The position numbers were made by a program, and so were the translations under genes. From NCBI RefSeq assembly GCF_949987515.2, contig NC_082686.1, positions 47,531,559 to 47,595,558 on the forward strand: DNA of 64,000 bases, given 5' to 3'. Each line of letters opens with the position of its first letter. The first letter of the stretch is position 1. This DNA is from Delphinus delphis (lineage: Eukaryota > Chordata > Mammalia > Artiodactyla > Delphinidae). Below, piece by piece: positions 1 through 13,300 of this stretch. The notes beneath the pieces are model-generated. The model ran no database searches. It was given only the letters and a program-made list of their open reading frames with translations, and had not been told where the DNA came from.

Positions 1-110
1 AACATGTTGAATGAATTAATTTACTGTATAAAACTATATCCTCAGAATGACCAAACCTGATTATAATTGACTGGAGAGTTAAGCTAAAAACCATTTTCTC
101 ACTTCCCTGC

Positions 111-113
111 ACA

Positions 114-175
<62 letters not shown>
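111..175. repeat. (AC)n microsatellite
   Basis: About 32 dinucleotide units, interrupted once by a t near the start. It lies immediately upstream of a SINE. Confidence 0.97.
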
Positions 176-177
<2 letters not shown>

Positions 178-190
178 CTCCTGAACTGTT

Positions 191-542
191 GTTGTTGTTT
201 TTTTTTAATAAATTTATTTATTTTTGGCTGCATTGGGTCTTCGTTGCTGCCTGCGGGCTTTCTCTAGTTGCGGCGAGCAGGGGCTACTCTTTGTTGCGGT
301 GCGTGGGCTTCTCATTGCGGTGACTTCTCTTGTGGAGCACAGGCTCTAGGCGCACGGGCTAAAGTAGTTGTGGCACAAGTGCTCAGTAGTTGTGGCTCGC
401 GGGCTCTAGAGTGCAGGCTCAGTAGTTGTGGCACATGGGCCCAGTTGCTCCACAACATGTGGGATCTTCCCGGACCAGGGCTCGAACCCATGTCCCTGCA
501 TCAGCAGGCAGATTCTTAACCACTGCACCACCAGGGAAGCCC
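191..542 (-). mobile_element. CHR-type tRNA-derived SINE, antisense
   Basis: The reverse complement begins gggcttccctggtggtgcagtgg (internal A-box region), carries the ggttcgagccc B-box, and ends in an ataaataaatt tail. The left flank cctgaactgtt (180-190) and right flank cctgactgtt (544-553) form an imperfect target-site duplication. Confidence 0.93.
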
Positions 543-1424
543 CCCTGACTGTTTTTTTAAAACTAGTTTAACCAACTTGATGTCAGGCACATGAGGTCAT
601 ATTTGATTATTTCAGTTATAATGTTAAACCTGAGTAAACAACCATCACTAGTTTTCTAATTATAATAATGAGGGAGAAATAGTATTCAAGAAAAACATTT
701 TAACCCATACTTATTTTTATTGTGATGATGTCATTATTAACAGTTATCCTGCATTAAAATATTGTGTATAGTCTATAGGCACACTTTGAATATCTTGAAA
801 AAGATTTTTCTGTGAGATTTTATGTTGAATGTTGTACAAACAAAAGGACATCTTAATGAAATTGATGTCTTATATAGTACCGCTTCCTTTACTTACGTAA
901 ATATTTCAACTCTGAATAAAATGCAGGTTTTGCTCTTCCTGATTCTGGCCATAACAGCTGCATAAACACCAGGGACTCCAGACTGGTTGAATTTATTCAC
1001 CAAGACCATCTTTTCTTGATCTTAAACTTTTTTTTCTTTTCTCTCACTTAGATAAGAAAGGAGGTTTTTGAAATTCTGGAAATGGGAGTCCTCAGCCTAT
1101 GCAAGTCAGAATCTTTGAAGCTGGGCCTTTTCTAAGTCTGGGTCCTAATGAAAATTCCTGTTTTCGTGGTGGGATTTGCATGGCTCTGGCCCATTGCAAG
1201 CAGTTGGTAAATATCAGCTATTGTTTTATTAAATTGATTGTATCACCAGATGGATCACTGGGAATCTTAGGTGGGGATTCTTTTACAAAATGAATGTGTC
1301 CTTTGCCAACTCTCTTGTATAATAAAGTATCACTGGCTTGTGTGTGATTTTTGTTAAGCAGACTGAGTTTTTCTTTCACCAACTGGCTTCTGATGTGACT
1401 GTACAAGCAAGGGAAAGAGCATCT
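543..1424. other. Intergenic, AT-rich, nothing recognised
   Basis: No ORF of note, no splice-flanked coding block and no repeat I can name. Confidence 0.6.
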
Positions 1425-1560
1425 GGGCAGCCTCTGGCAAGCCCCTTCCCTCTCTGAGCCTGTTTCATCAACTGTGAAATGGGAATACTATCTTGCAGGA
1501 TTGCTGAGGATTTCATGAGATGGTATGTGTGGAACAGATTTGAAACTGTGATGCCTAGTC
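1425..1560 (+). repeat. MIR fragment
   Basis: The string gcctgtttcatcaactgtgaa followed by gggaatac and a gaggatttcatgaga-like segment matches the MIR core and 3' region, diverged. Confidence 0.7.
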
Positions 1561-1674
1561 CCAGTGTGAAGGGTGGCAGTGGTACTACTGGTGGAAAGAG
1601 CTGCAAGGATATGTGGCAGTTTGTAAACAAATAAAAGACAACAGTGTAACTACAACTGTCTTATTCATTTATTT

Positions 1675-1930
1675 AATTCTTTGTTTTGAGATAATTTCAC
1701 ACTTACAGAAAAGTTGCAAAAATAGTATAAAGAATTTCCATATTCCCTTCCCCTAGCATCCCCCAATGTTAAGATCTTGTATAACTTTAGTACAGTTATC
1801 AAAACTAAGAAATCAACATGGGTACAATACAATTAACTAAACTACAGACTTTATTTGGATTATACCAGTTTTACCACTGATGTCCTTTTTCTATTCCAGG
1901 ATCCAGTGAAGGATCCCACATTGCATATAA
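1675..1930. repeat. Ancient L1-family fragment
   Basis: The stretch with acagaaaagttgcaaaaata, gttaagatcttgtataac and the later catcccaca-like end resembles an old mammalian L1 3' region. Recognition is by texture and subfamily is not assigned. Confidence 0.5.
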
Positions 1931-1994
1931 GTTTCCTAAGAAGAATATATATAGTCTGTCACAGTTAATCATTAAAATAGTTCTGGAGGAAACG

Positions 1995-2100
1995 TCTTTA
2001 TATTTTACAGATGATTAAACTGAATCTCAGAAAGGACACACACTACTTTAAGTAGCAGAAGAAGAAGTCAAACCCAGATCTCCTGTATTCACTTCAGGAC
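1995..2100 (-). repeat. MIR fragment, antisense
   Basis: attttacagatgattaaact, then a diverged gaggtcacac-like block and cccagatctcctg, reads as an antisense MIR core. Confidence 0.55.
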
Positions 2101-2439
2101 ACCATGGTTATCTATCTGGGGAGTCGGGCATATATAACAAAGGAGATAATAAAGCAAACAGTTGCCACTACTGGTATATGAAGTTCCACATTCAAATATT
2201 GTGAAATGTTAAAGGAGTCCAGCAGTGTAGCACATCACACTCTGGCAAATCACATGCTTCCACACACCAGCGACTTGCTATTTGTGCACCTCTGTGGGCT
2301 AGAAGCCACACACGGGGATTCAAAGGATAAGGGAACACGTTCCATCCTGCAGGACTCTGGCTCAAGCTCAACAAGTTACAGGAAAAAGAAAGAAAGCCAC
2401 CACAGCATGAGAATTCATTCAAGCTATAGCTAAACTTAG

Positions 2440-2725
2440 CCCTTTGGGGGCTGACCCTCCCCCAAGTAAGAGAGAATTCTGCCTTCCAACTGAAACATCG
2501 GCTCATCCTGCCTGATGACCTTCAAACTGTGACATCGGCTCTTCCTGGTTCTATGGCAGCTTTTGGCCTTCAAACGCAAACTGGAGGAACATCAGCTCTG
2601 CAGATTTTGGACTTGCCAGCCTCCTCCATAATCACGTGAGCCAATTCTTTATGATAGATCTATATATACATTTAGATCTGTTGGTTCTGTTTCTCCGGAA
2701 AACCCTAATATACTCCTGTGAAGCA
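2440..2725 (-). repeat. Old LTR-like interspersed repeat, antisense
   Basis: The end, ataatcacgtgagccaattc ... gttggttctgtttctccgga, is the reverse complement of the family that appears in sense at 31933. That copy starts tgtattagtcaaggctctcg and has aattggctcacatgattgtgg. Confidence 0.6.
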
Positions 2726-4185
2726 CCTTTTAGTTTGGGATTTTGGTTAGGTTGGTTTTGTTGTTTTATAAAAAGCCTAAGAAATACTGTTCTTGATTTG
2801 TTACTGTAATGACCCTTCTGGTAGGTGTTACATATGTACTATAATCACACCCAAAGTTGGAACAAGTACCTAGATTGCAAACATACCCAATATTTTGTAG
2901 GCCAACTCTGCACACATAATCTAATCTCACAGGCTGTTACTGCCTTTTAAACTCAAGTTCTTGACCATGCTTATTTAATAAAACAAATAGTAGATATGAA
3001 CTCCGAGTGTTCACTGCCGTCTTCTCACACAGATCTGTCTGATACCAACAGCCATACTCGTCACCACCTCCAAGCCAGATTCAAATGGCTTGCTGAAAAG
3101 TCCCCATGGGTGTTCTGCTTTTTTTCCAGTTTTGCAAGGGAAAGCTTTGACTCTGAATTGGAAACCTCCCAGTGTAAGTAATTGCATTTGTTTTGTATTC
3201 TTTTAAACTAGGTAGATTTGCCAAAGTTATTGTCTTCTTTAATACAAAAATAGTCCAACATATGGCTTCTCTGCCGAATGTTAATAGAAAAAAGAAAATT
3301 AGAAACTCACATGCTACCTAATTCTTTTTAAATCCTAATTCTACATCTTAAATGCATCTTGAAGAGGAAGTAATTATTAATAGCGTAATGAAAATGATGT
3401 TAGTGGATTTTTAATAAGTGAAAAAAAAAAAACCCAATAATACCATATGGGAATATTGAACATTTAAGTGATTATCTATTTTGCTCTTCCTTTCTCTTGC
3501 ATCATTTGGGGTACTTCAAAGCGCGTGCTTGAGGAAAGGTTAGGAGGAGATGTTTTTCATCTACGCTTTCTGCCAGAGCCTTTCTTATGGATGAAAAAAT
3601 TGGAAACTACTGAGATTAGTCATCTGTGTTCTGCAATCCCTGTTTGCTTCTCCCTTCCTCATTATCACAAAGAGCAAAGTTAGCTGTAATCTGAGAGCAT
3701 TTTCCCAACTTCGTTTATATTCACGTTAAGGGACAGCCACATTTGGGAAAAGCTGACAGCACTCACTTCTATTATTTGTATTAATCTTGAAGGATTTGGG
3801 CAAGTTCTTCAGGATAAATCCATTTTCGCCCTTTCAGGAAGGGTTGCCCTGAATTAGCCACCACGTCCCAGAAATAGCCCGTTGTAACTGCTTCCCAATG
3901 TTGCCAGATGTTGGTTTATACAGACCTGCTGGAGACTCTTCCTCCTAGGCATGGCAGTTAGCACAACAAGTTTTTTGGGCCTACGTAAAACATACCCAAC
4001 AATGGCTGATTGAAGGGAGCTGTGGAAATCGGGTCTGGTTAAGAAATAATTCCAGAAAGCAGAAAGACTTTGCGAGGGCAAAGGAAGATTCATGTAATTC
4101 TCAATATTACCATTATGTGGTATTACTCTGAGCAGTAATGTTATAAATGTCTCAAAAGTATATCTGGGTCACCCGCAGAACCACA
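2726..4185. other. 5' flank of TMEM30C
   Basis: No CpG island and no clear TATA/initiator that I would call a promoter. There is no recognisable repeat except an A-run at 3421-3432. Untranslated exons or the promoter may lie here but cannot be placed from sequence. Confidence 0.5.
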
Positions 4186-4377
4186 ATGAAGAGGAAATCC
4201 CAGGACTGCCAGTCCAGATTGCCAGACAACAGTGCCGTGAAGCAGCAGCAGTTGCCCGCCTACCAGCTACAGCTCTCAGCCAACAAAATCCTCTCCGGCT
4301 TTTTTGCCACAGGCGTGTTCTGCCTTGGAGTGGGCGTCATCCTTCTGTTGTCTGCAAAGACCATCAAGGAAGTAGAG
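4186..4377 (+). CDS. TMEM30C: TMEM30C coding exon 1 (residues 1-64)
   Basis: This exon encodes the cytosolic N-terminus and TM1, ending KTIKEVE in phase 0 before a gtgtgt donor. I chose the ATG at 4186 because [21 protein letters not shown] lines up with the known CDC50C start, and it has A at -3. An in-frame ATG at 4147 would add 13 residues (MSQKYIWVTRRTT) that do not resemble the family. A weak acceptor-like cag sits just before the ATG, so an upstream untranslated exon is possible. Confidence 0.9.
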
Positions 4378-7300
4378 GTGTGTCCCATCTCACTTTTTGG
4401 ATGCAATTTCTAAGAATTTTCAGCTTTCGGACTATAAAGAGTGGTCAGTTTGAGAACCCAGCCCCCCAACAGGGAAGCAGATGAGACTGGAGCATCCCTT
4501 TTTCAGCTGGCAGGTGCAGATGGTGAAAGAGCCTCTATGTGGTGGCTTTGTTCATCCCTTCTCCCTCTTGAGGACAATTACTCTCACACTGGTCAGTTCA
4601 GCCACCTTTGTTTACAGGGGCCTGGCAAAGTCAGGAGCTTTTTATGCTGGCAGAGTACCGAGCAAGTGACTGGTAGAGGCGGGAGGAGAGGCAAGACCAA
4701 ATGACTGCCAGGGACCCGTGAATCATATCGATAAAAAGAGCCAAGAGCCAAAGATATAGGTCTTAATTTTGCCCCACTTTCAAGCATTGTGTCTTTCCCT
4801 TTGCAAATAAATTCCGTCTGAGATCATCGCTTTATCCGGGAAAGGCAAGAACACAAATCTTTCTGGCCTCTGAAGGATACTTAGCAAAATAAACCAAGTT
4901 CTACTCAGAGTGAGAAAAGTGGAAGTTGAGCAGTGAACCCCTCAGTTACAAGCCTTTTGCCGATTTGACAACAAGCTGTTGGAGGATGAGAAGCCCAGTA
5001 GCTGGTCTGGGGAGGGGGAGCTCAGATCTGGTCTGAGGCCATGCCCGCATTTGGTCTAATAAATTAAGTACATGTTTCATGCAAATCAGCTCAGCAGGTT
5101 ATGCGACATCCCAGACCGTATGACCTCCACTCTGAAGGCAGCCATGGAAAGCTCATGTATTCCCTCTCCCCGCATAGGCGAGTGGCAAAATTACCATGAA
5201 GGCCAAGTCTGTCAACCCTGATTTAACGTTCATGAGTGTCTGAAGGTGCTCAGAGTCCTTCTGGGTGTGTAGATGAGTAAGGTTTGTAAGAGTTGAACTC
5301 CATCCTCAACGACCTAACGATAGAGTAAGTAAGGTAGTGTGTGCTAAGAACAGAGGGCTCAGCCACGGCTGGCTTGTTTGCCATATCCACAACCCCTTCC
5401 TTGCACGTCGCCAGTGCATAACAGGCACACACTTACTCAAAGAATGGATTATGGCAAATAGCGAGGACTTCAAAGAAGAAAATTGCATTTTAGGTCCCAC
5501 TCCTCCTACCAACACACACTGCTCTCTTGCCTTTCCACTGAAATTTTCTGTACCCCACCCCCCAGCTCCTGGCAGGTGCCCCTAAGTCCTCTTGAGTCCT
5601 CCAGGGTGGTAATGTAAACCACCAGGCCCCACCAAGTGAAAAAGGCAAAATGGCAGGAGGGAAGTAAACTTGCCTTGTTGAAGACGATAGCAAAGTAATT
5701 GGCTTATAAGGTTGATATTCATTTCCATAAAGTTCATCCTGTTTACTGTTCTATTTTCTCCTTCACCAACCCCTTTCTTTCTGGTTCTTCTCCTCCCCTT
5801 CCCATGTCCTTCCAGCTTCCTCCCTTCTGGGCACCCATCCCCACCCTCTTTGAAGTGCAGCCTCCATTAAGAGACAGCAATTGCTGAATGATGTCACCTT
5901 AGCGATGTGAGGAGAACCTCACTCCATGGTTGGCCAAGGCCACTCTGCAAACAGCTTTCAACAGAATGATTTTATCATGATGTTAAGGGGATTTTCCAAT
6001 TGACTTTTCTTTTAAGCCACTTCAGAGAGGACCGTTTCTAACACTTTGCTTTTATACAGGAAAATCAGAAACCACCCATAGAGACCGATCCTCTTTTGCA
6101 ATGGAAGTGTTTTGTTGTAATGGGTGGTAAGGTGAATGTACTCAGATGCTTATATTTACTTAAATCATTCTTTAAGTATGCAGCAAGACTTGAACGGTTA
6201 TTTTAAAAAATACTGATGCCTTTTCTGTTAGTGACACTGCATTCTAATTTTTTAAAAGCATTGAAGAACAGGGCTGTACCTAATTGAGACCTACCAATAG
6301 CACACTGAGCTGTGACTGAGGAAACGGCTGCTAGTCCAGCCAGTCTCTGATCCTGAGTATCAGGATGTATCAGGATGTATAAGATGTATCCCAGGCCAGT
6401 GTGGTCAACACACACCTAGTAGAAGAGCTCGGAGCTGGCTTTCCTCTTCTCACTTAGCCCTGGGGCACACCGAGAATGTGCCCTTTTTGCAGTTTACTTT
6501 AAGCAAGAATGATAATTCCTGCCTTTCCAAAATTCTGTGAGGACCAGACTATGATCTTTGCTGTCATTTTAGAGCTATAGGTTTGAGCAGCAAAAGTAGA
6601 CAGTAGATCAAAGGCATGTTTCCCTCATAAAATGTTTAGAGCTAGAAAGCACCTTGGATATCATCTACTCAAAAATTACTTGATCATGAAAGACATTTTT
6701 TTCTAATTCGGCATTGATAGAACTCTCTCAAGAATCCATGGATTAGTGTGTATACTACTAAAATGACCTCACAAATCAATTAATTGCTAGCCAAAATGAT
6801 GCTGATGAACAAAATGTGGGCCCTGGAGCTCAGGATCAGAGACTGGCTGAACTAGCAGCCGTTTCCTCAGTCACAGTTCAGTGTGCTATTGGTAGGTCTC
6901 AATTAGGTACAGCTCTGTTCTTCAATGCTTTTAAAAAATTAGAATGCAGTGTCACTAACAGAAAAGGCATCAGTATTTTTAAAAAAACAGTTCAAGTCTT
7001 GCTGCATACTTAAAGAATGATTTAAGTAAATATAAGCATCTAAGTACAATTAAGTAGCCTTTTGGCTAATCTTTAATTTAGTATCCACACTTTACCTCTT
7101 TGACTTCCAAACACCCAGTGGCTTTGCAAGCATTGAAAATTCCTTCTTTCTTTCTTGTTGCTCTTCTCTCCCAAAGAATCTAAAATCCCATTGGCAATTG
7201 ACTGAAGAGAAAGCCAGTCCCTTGCTTCCCTGTTCCTTTCCCATTCCCAGACTTTTCTAATGACTCCTCAACACAGTGAGGAAAAAGCAGCAGCGACCAG

Positions 7301-10300
7301 CAGGACCTCACAACCACCGCTGGGAGCCTGAGATGAGTGTTTCCTGGAGCGGAAGGGAAATGCACAGCCTCGTGGCCTCTCTCTGAGCCCCCCTTCCCTG
7401 CTCTCCTTCCAGCTCCGTCTTCACATAACTGAGTCCTTGAGCCAGAGCTCACAGGATTTGCCCATTCGGGACCCACTACCCTTTTTTAAAGAGTCCACTT
7501 ATACCATTTTGCACAGAACTTAACTTTAAAAAATAATATAACAACATTTTAAAAACAATTGCTTCACATAAATCGATAACTCTACATTTTGGAAACATTT
7601 TTTTTTCTATGTTTGGTCATTTTTAAAAACTTCCTCTAGATACCATGTAGAATAATTCACTAGTATAAATATTTTCCATACAATAAAATGGAAAAACAGT
7701 GAAGTGACTTTCCCATAACGCTGATTAGACTCAGGCTGCAGGCCCAGTTCTCATGAGTCACTGACTAATATTTTCCTAGTGGTAACTTTTTATGATGGAG
7801 GCATAAGACTTCATCATAGCAGGTTACATAAATATGTAGTAGAAACCCTGAACTCCAAGTAAGTGGCAAAATGCAGCTGGGTCCCAAAATGAAAGGCTGT
7901 AAGGAGACCCACTCGTCCCACACATCCGCAGAGCTGACCTTGGTTCATGTCCCAGATAGCACGCCCTTGACCTAGAAAGCTTGGAGACTTTGATGGACTC
8001 AGGACTTTAATTTTAAGATATGTACTCACATCCCTTTTTAATTAATAATTATTATTTTCCCTGCCTGACAGATTAATTACACAGAAAAATGTGCAAATTG
8101 TGCAAAACTGCGGGAAAATGCTGCTAATTTTGACAAAGAATGCAACTGCTCTATTCCCTTTGTCCTTCCAGAGACAATGAAGGTAAGTGAGATTCAAGCG
8201 CCTTCAATTGGCTGTACGCTGCTCTCCTCCTATTTAACATGTGGCAGTAAATTCATGATCTCCACCAAATGCTTTCCAAAACTGAAAATACAAGAAATAA
8301 CGCAGGGTGGGAATGGGGGGCGGGGATCTTATAAAGTATTGAGTTCATGTTCGACTCTCTGCCCCCACCCCCTTTTTTTCCTTTGGAATTTCATTCTTCT
8401 CCTTATGTCTAAATTTCCGGATTCTTTACCCACCCAGCTTTGTAACAATTCTTAACATCAGTCAAACAGGTTCTATGCCAAATGTCAACACAGGAGGGGA
8501 CCATAGAAATTACTGAATCTAACCACTCATTTTACAGTGAGATTAATGGGTTGAGAGGTTAAGTGACTTGGCCAAGGTCACACAGTGAGTTAGTGTCAAA
8601 GGTCACATACCTGGGACACTCCTTGTGTCCTCCCCTCCTAGTCATTCTACACATGCAGTTGCCTAATCCCTAAGGCGACTCGGCCTGGCTGTCAGGCACT
8701 GTGAGAAATGCCAAAGAAATATTAAGAGACATCCCTGCTTTGGGGCTGATTAAAGTCTCGTGTTAGTCCAGGTCCTCTGAGAAGCAGATGCCAAGACAGG
8801 ATTAGACATGCCAGAGATTTACTGGGGGAACTGCCTGCGAGGGAAAATATGGAGGAAGCTGGAGGAGGCTGGGAGAGCTGTCAGACCACAGCACAGCTCT
8901 GACCCCTGGGAAGGAGAGGGAAGCAGAGTAGGAAGGAAGGAGGGACAGAGGGAGAGGAGGGTAGAGAGATGGGGAGGAGGGAAGAAAGGTCTTAGACTGC
9001 AGAGTATTCTTAAGAAAGTTTCAGCAACCCCAACAGAGAGTCCTTACCTCAGTATCCCTGTTGCTCAGCCATTGTCTGGGAGCAGCAATGGGAAGCATGG
9101 CCTTGGTGCAAACATAGGATGACCTCAGAGCACAGCAGCCGCGCCCACCCCTCGATTACGCTCCCTGCAGTAGGAGATCAAGAGGCACCTTTTCAGGGCC
9201 ACCACAGTCTTACTAGGTAGCAAAGGCTTGATCAAATGAAAATGTATTTCGAGACTTCCCTGGTGGCGCAGTGGTTAAGAATCTGCCTGACAATGCAGGG
9301 GACACAGGTTCAATCCCTGGTCGGGGAAGATCCCACATGCCACGGAGCAACTAAGCCCATGCGCCACAACTACTGAGCCTGTGCTGTAGAGCCCGCGAGC
9401 CACAACTACTGAAGCCCTTGAGCCTAGATCCCGTGCTCCACAACAAGAGAAGCCACCGCAATGAGACACCCACGCACCGCAACGAAGAGTAGCCCCCGCT
9501 CGCCACAACTAGAGAAAGCCCACGCAAGCAACAAAGTCACAATGCAGCCAAATAAATAAATAAATAAATTTATAAAAAAAGAAAATGTATTTCTTGAAAC
9601 TTTTCAAAGGTCCTGTCCTGTCCTCTAGACTCTGCACCTCTCCCACAGCACCTCCTCCCTAACCTGATCCGTCTCCCCTCCTTCCCCTGCATAGATGACT
9701 CTGCATGTGATGTTTCACGTGCAGGCAGGCCTTCTCTTGAGCTTGTCACTGAACATCCCATCCTCAAGGCCTTGCTTCCTCCCCATACCAGACTCATCGT
9801 CATCTCCTGAAAAACCCTCCTGACTTCCCTTTCTGGGAAAGATCCCATCACCGAGACTCAAAATTTTCCTCCTTGACTTTACCCTGCCCACTCCTTTCTC
9901 ATCCAGACCTCTGATGTATGATTACTGTTCTGCAATCCCTGTCTCTCCCAACCACTTTCTCACTCCATTTTCTTGGCATCACCCCAGTTCAGTCCCTCCT
10001 GATCTAGCATCACAGCAACCTTAACTGCACATCTAGCCTTTGGCTTCTCCTACTTTTAGCCAACTGTTATTTGCCAAATCAGTAGACCACACCCTGTCCC
10101 CCAAAATGTGCCCTCTTTCAGATTACTTTTCAACACCTGAGGCCCAGCCACCTTTTCATCTTTATCTTTGCAGGAGACCTTGTACTCCTGCCAAACTGCC
10201 CAACTTGCTTTTCCATGATGCAACTCTTTATGTTCCTGCTGTTCTTTTGCCTAGAAAGTCTCCCCTCTCACTCCCACCTGTAAGATCTCACTTGTTTTAA

Positions 10301-13300
10301 GCCACTAATATCCAAACACTTCCTTGAGCCTCCTTTTCGCTCATGTCTCCAGCAAGAATTTGCCCACATTTGTATCCTGAGAGTGCTGTTTTAACTCTTC
10401 TTATGGACTTACAATCGCCCATATAATATCCTGTAGACTCATTTCCTCTATTCACAGGAAGCTCCCTGAGGAAAGGGACCATGCTTTACATGCCACACCA
10501 CACAAATACACGTCCAGACGTATCTGCACTACATATTCAACCTTCCCACGTGTTACCACAGGTGAACCACCCATGCTCTCATCTGAAGGCTCACCTTTCC
10601 ACTTGTGTGATAGATGCTAACCTTTCTTGCCTTTATAAGGACTTAACTCAGCAGTTGTCATCTCTCTATATCATCAAATTTTCTCTCTACTGGATCATTC
10701 CCATCAGCACACAAACATATTATTTGACCTATCTTTTAAAAAACAAAAACAAAGCACTCTTCTGTTCTCCCAAATTTCCCTGCCCGCTATCTGCCTATTT
10801 CTTTCCTCGCATTAGCAGGGAAACTCCTCAGAGGAGTCATCTCTCTTGGGTATTTCCAATTCCTCTCTTCTCATTCTCAAAGACCCACCCATGGCCCTAA
10901 CACTCAGTGAAATTGCGAGGTTACCAATGACTTCCTTGTGGATAAATCCAGTGCTCCGTCCTCAGTGCCTTGTCACACACTGGACACAGGCAATCACTCC
11001 CTCCTCCTTGACATGCTTTCTTCTCTTGGCTTCCAGGAGACCTTACTCTCTTGGTTTTCCTCCTTGCCCTCTGGCTGCCCTTCTTTTTTTTTTTAATTAA
11101 TTTATTTATTTTTGGCTGCGTTGGGTCTTCGTTGCTGCTCACGGGCTTTCTTTAGCTGTGGCGAGTGGGGGCTTCTCGTTGCAGAGCATGGGCTCCAGGC
11201 GTGTGGGCTTCAGTAGTTGTGGCATGTGGGCTCAATAGTTGTGGCTCGTGGGCTCTAGAGCACAGGCTCAGTAGTTGTGGAGCATGGGCTTAGTTGCTCC
11301 GTGGCATGTGGGATCTTCCCGCACCAGGGCTCAAACCCATGTGCCCTGCACTGGCAGGCAGATTCTTAAGCACTGCGCCACTTGGGAAGTCCCCTGACTG
11401 CCCTTCTTTGGTTCCTTTGCTGTTCCTCCTATTTTCTCCAAACTATTTTTCTTTCTTTTTTTTTTTTTTTTTTTTTTTTTTGCGGTACACTGGCCTCTCA
11501 CTGTCGCGGCCTCTCCCGTTGTGGAGCACAGGCTCCAGATGCACAGGCTCAGTGGCCATGGTTCACAGGCCCAGCTGCTCCGCGGCATGTGGGATCTTCC
11601 CAGACCGGGGCAAGAACCCGCGTCCCCCACATCTGCAGGCAGACTCCCAACCACTGCACCACCAGGGAAGCCCTCTCCAAACTCTGTACGTGGAGATCTG
11701 CAGGGCTTTAGTCACGGCCTTCAGTCTTCATCTCCACTCCGTATGCACTCACCTCCTTGGAAATATCATCTACCTCCTAGGTTTAAATGCTATCGATTAC
11801 CAATTCTCTGTTTTCTATCTCAGCTTAATGTTTCTAAAACCGAACTAATATCCACTTCTTCCTCTTACTTACTCTACGCCCATCCCCAGAAAAACCCTAT
11901 TCCACCCGCAGACGATCTCAGTTGAAAAGAACTCTGTCCTTCTGGTGCTCAGGCTAAAAGCCCAGGGGTCATTCTTGACTCCTTTCGTTCTTTCACACCT
12001 TGCATGCAATCCATCCTATTGGTTCTACATTCAAAATATATCCAGAGTCTGCTCACCTCTGCCCACCTCTGCTGCTACTACCCAGCTCCATGCCACCCTC
12101 ACCTCTCACCTGGATTTCTACAGTAGCCTCCTATCAGGTCTCCCTGTTGTATCCATGTCTCAATAGAGCAGCCAGAGTGAACGTTTTAAAGTATAAGTCA
12201 TATCATGTTATTCCTTTGTTCAAAAATCCCTGCAATGGCTTCTCTTTCTACTCAGTGAAAAAGCCTAAGTCCTTACAAGGCCTATGTGATCTGGATTCTT
12301 ACTTCCTCCTAACTTCCTCTCTCCATTCTCTTCCCCACCCCCTCTCTGACCACACCGGCCCCCTCATTCCTCAGACAAGTCAGGCATTTGCTTCTTCTCT
12401 GTACCTGACATCCACTCGGCTAACTCCCCTGCTGCCTTCAGGTCCGGTTTGGCTCAGCCATCACCTACTCAGGCCTACAGGAGCCATCCTATTTCATACT
12501 TCATTCTGTCTGCTCACCTCACACCTGCACTCCTGATTCTTATTACCTTACTGTAATTTCCATTTTTTCCATAGTACTTATCACCTTCCAACTTACTATA
12601 TAAATGAACAGTTTTTATATGTATTGTTTATTGTCTGTCTCTCACTATTGTATCCCAAGCACCTATAACTATGCCTGACACCCTGTAGTTGCCCAATTAA
12701 TGTTTATTGAATGAACATAAGAATCTTTGCTTCCTTCACAGGGGCATAGCACAGTATATTTTACATGGTAGATGCTTAGACAATGTTTGCCGAAATTTTA
12801 AATGAATGGAAAAAAAGATAAAGTGATAAATTATATTTCTTTATGCTCTAGGAAGCTTTGGTTTTATGTGTCCCTTTCCTATTTCCCCCTTGATCCCAGA
12901 TGAAAGCATGTTGGCATCAGTAATATTCTGAATACATCTGTATCTCTAATCATTTTTGTAAGTCTGATGTAAATTATGAGAAAATTACTGAGTAGTACTT
13001 GAGTTGTAAGTGATATCTATATAAAGTCCCATGAGGGAAGTTTTATATCTGTGCTCTTTTGTTAAAGGTCAAAATTCTAGTTCTCTACAATTGTGTACTT
13101 TCTTGCCTTCCTCAACTCACCATGCTGCCCCCCGAAAGTAAAAGTTAGTGTTGCTTTTTCTTTTTTCTTTAAACACTAGATATTTATTTTCTTACAATTC
13201 TAGAAATCAGAAGTCTGAAATCAAGGTGTCAGCAGGATTGGTTCCTTCTTGGGAGGCACAGGGTGCTTAAAATTTTGAAGAAAAAAAAATCCAAAAGATA

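Larger units (their letters stand above)
4378..8071 (+). other. TMEM30C: TMEM30C intron 1
   Basis: 3694 bp. Apart from the inverted repeat at 6138-7047 I see no named mobile element. A short tandem tatcaggatg/taagatg motif (about 6357-6390) lies at the inner edge of the left arm, and an AT-rich stretch covers 7500-7700. Confidence 0.8.
9600..12720 (+). repeat. L2 (LINE-2) sequence, sense, interrupted by two SINEs
   Basis: C/T-rich, diverged L2 body. Recognisable pieces are gaagctccctgaggaaaggg (10459), the block from about 11700 including tccagagtctgctcacctct, gcagccagagtgaacgtttt (12168), ggcctatgtgatctggattc (12279), and the canonical end caattaatgtttattgaatgaa (12693). It may be two overlapping L2 copies, because a 3'-end-like signature occurs at both about 10460 and 12700. 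Confidence 0.75.

Noticed and set aside
268..519. Many short Cys/Ser/Gly-rich open frames (e.g. WASHCGDFSCG type) across the window
   Set aside because: They are frames through CHR SINEs, recur in every copy, and are not genes.
4147..4185. Upstream in-frame ATG as the TMEM30C start
   Set aside because: The 13 extra residues lack family similarity, and the ATG at 4186 aligns with known CDC50C starts.
6203..7013. Two similar open frames on opposite strands as a gene pair
   Set aside because: They are mirror images of one inverted repeat, with no start or splice support.
9255..9320. tRNA-like A and B boxes in SINE heads
   Set aside because: They are the internal promoter of tRNA-derived SINEs. 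No cloverleaf acceptor stem or intact tRNA is present.
11294..11848. 184-codon open frame
   Set aside because: It runs through two SINEs and L2, with no single protein family.
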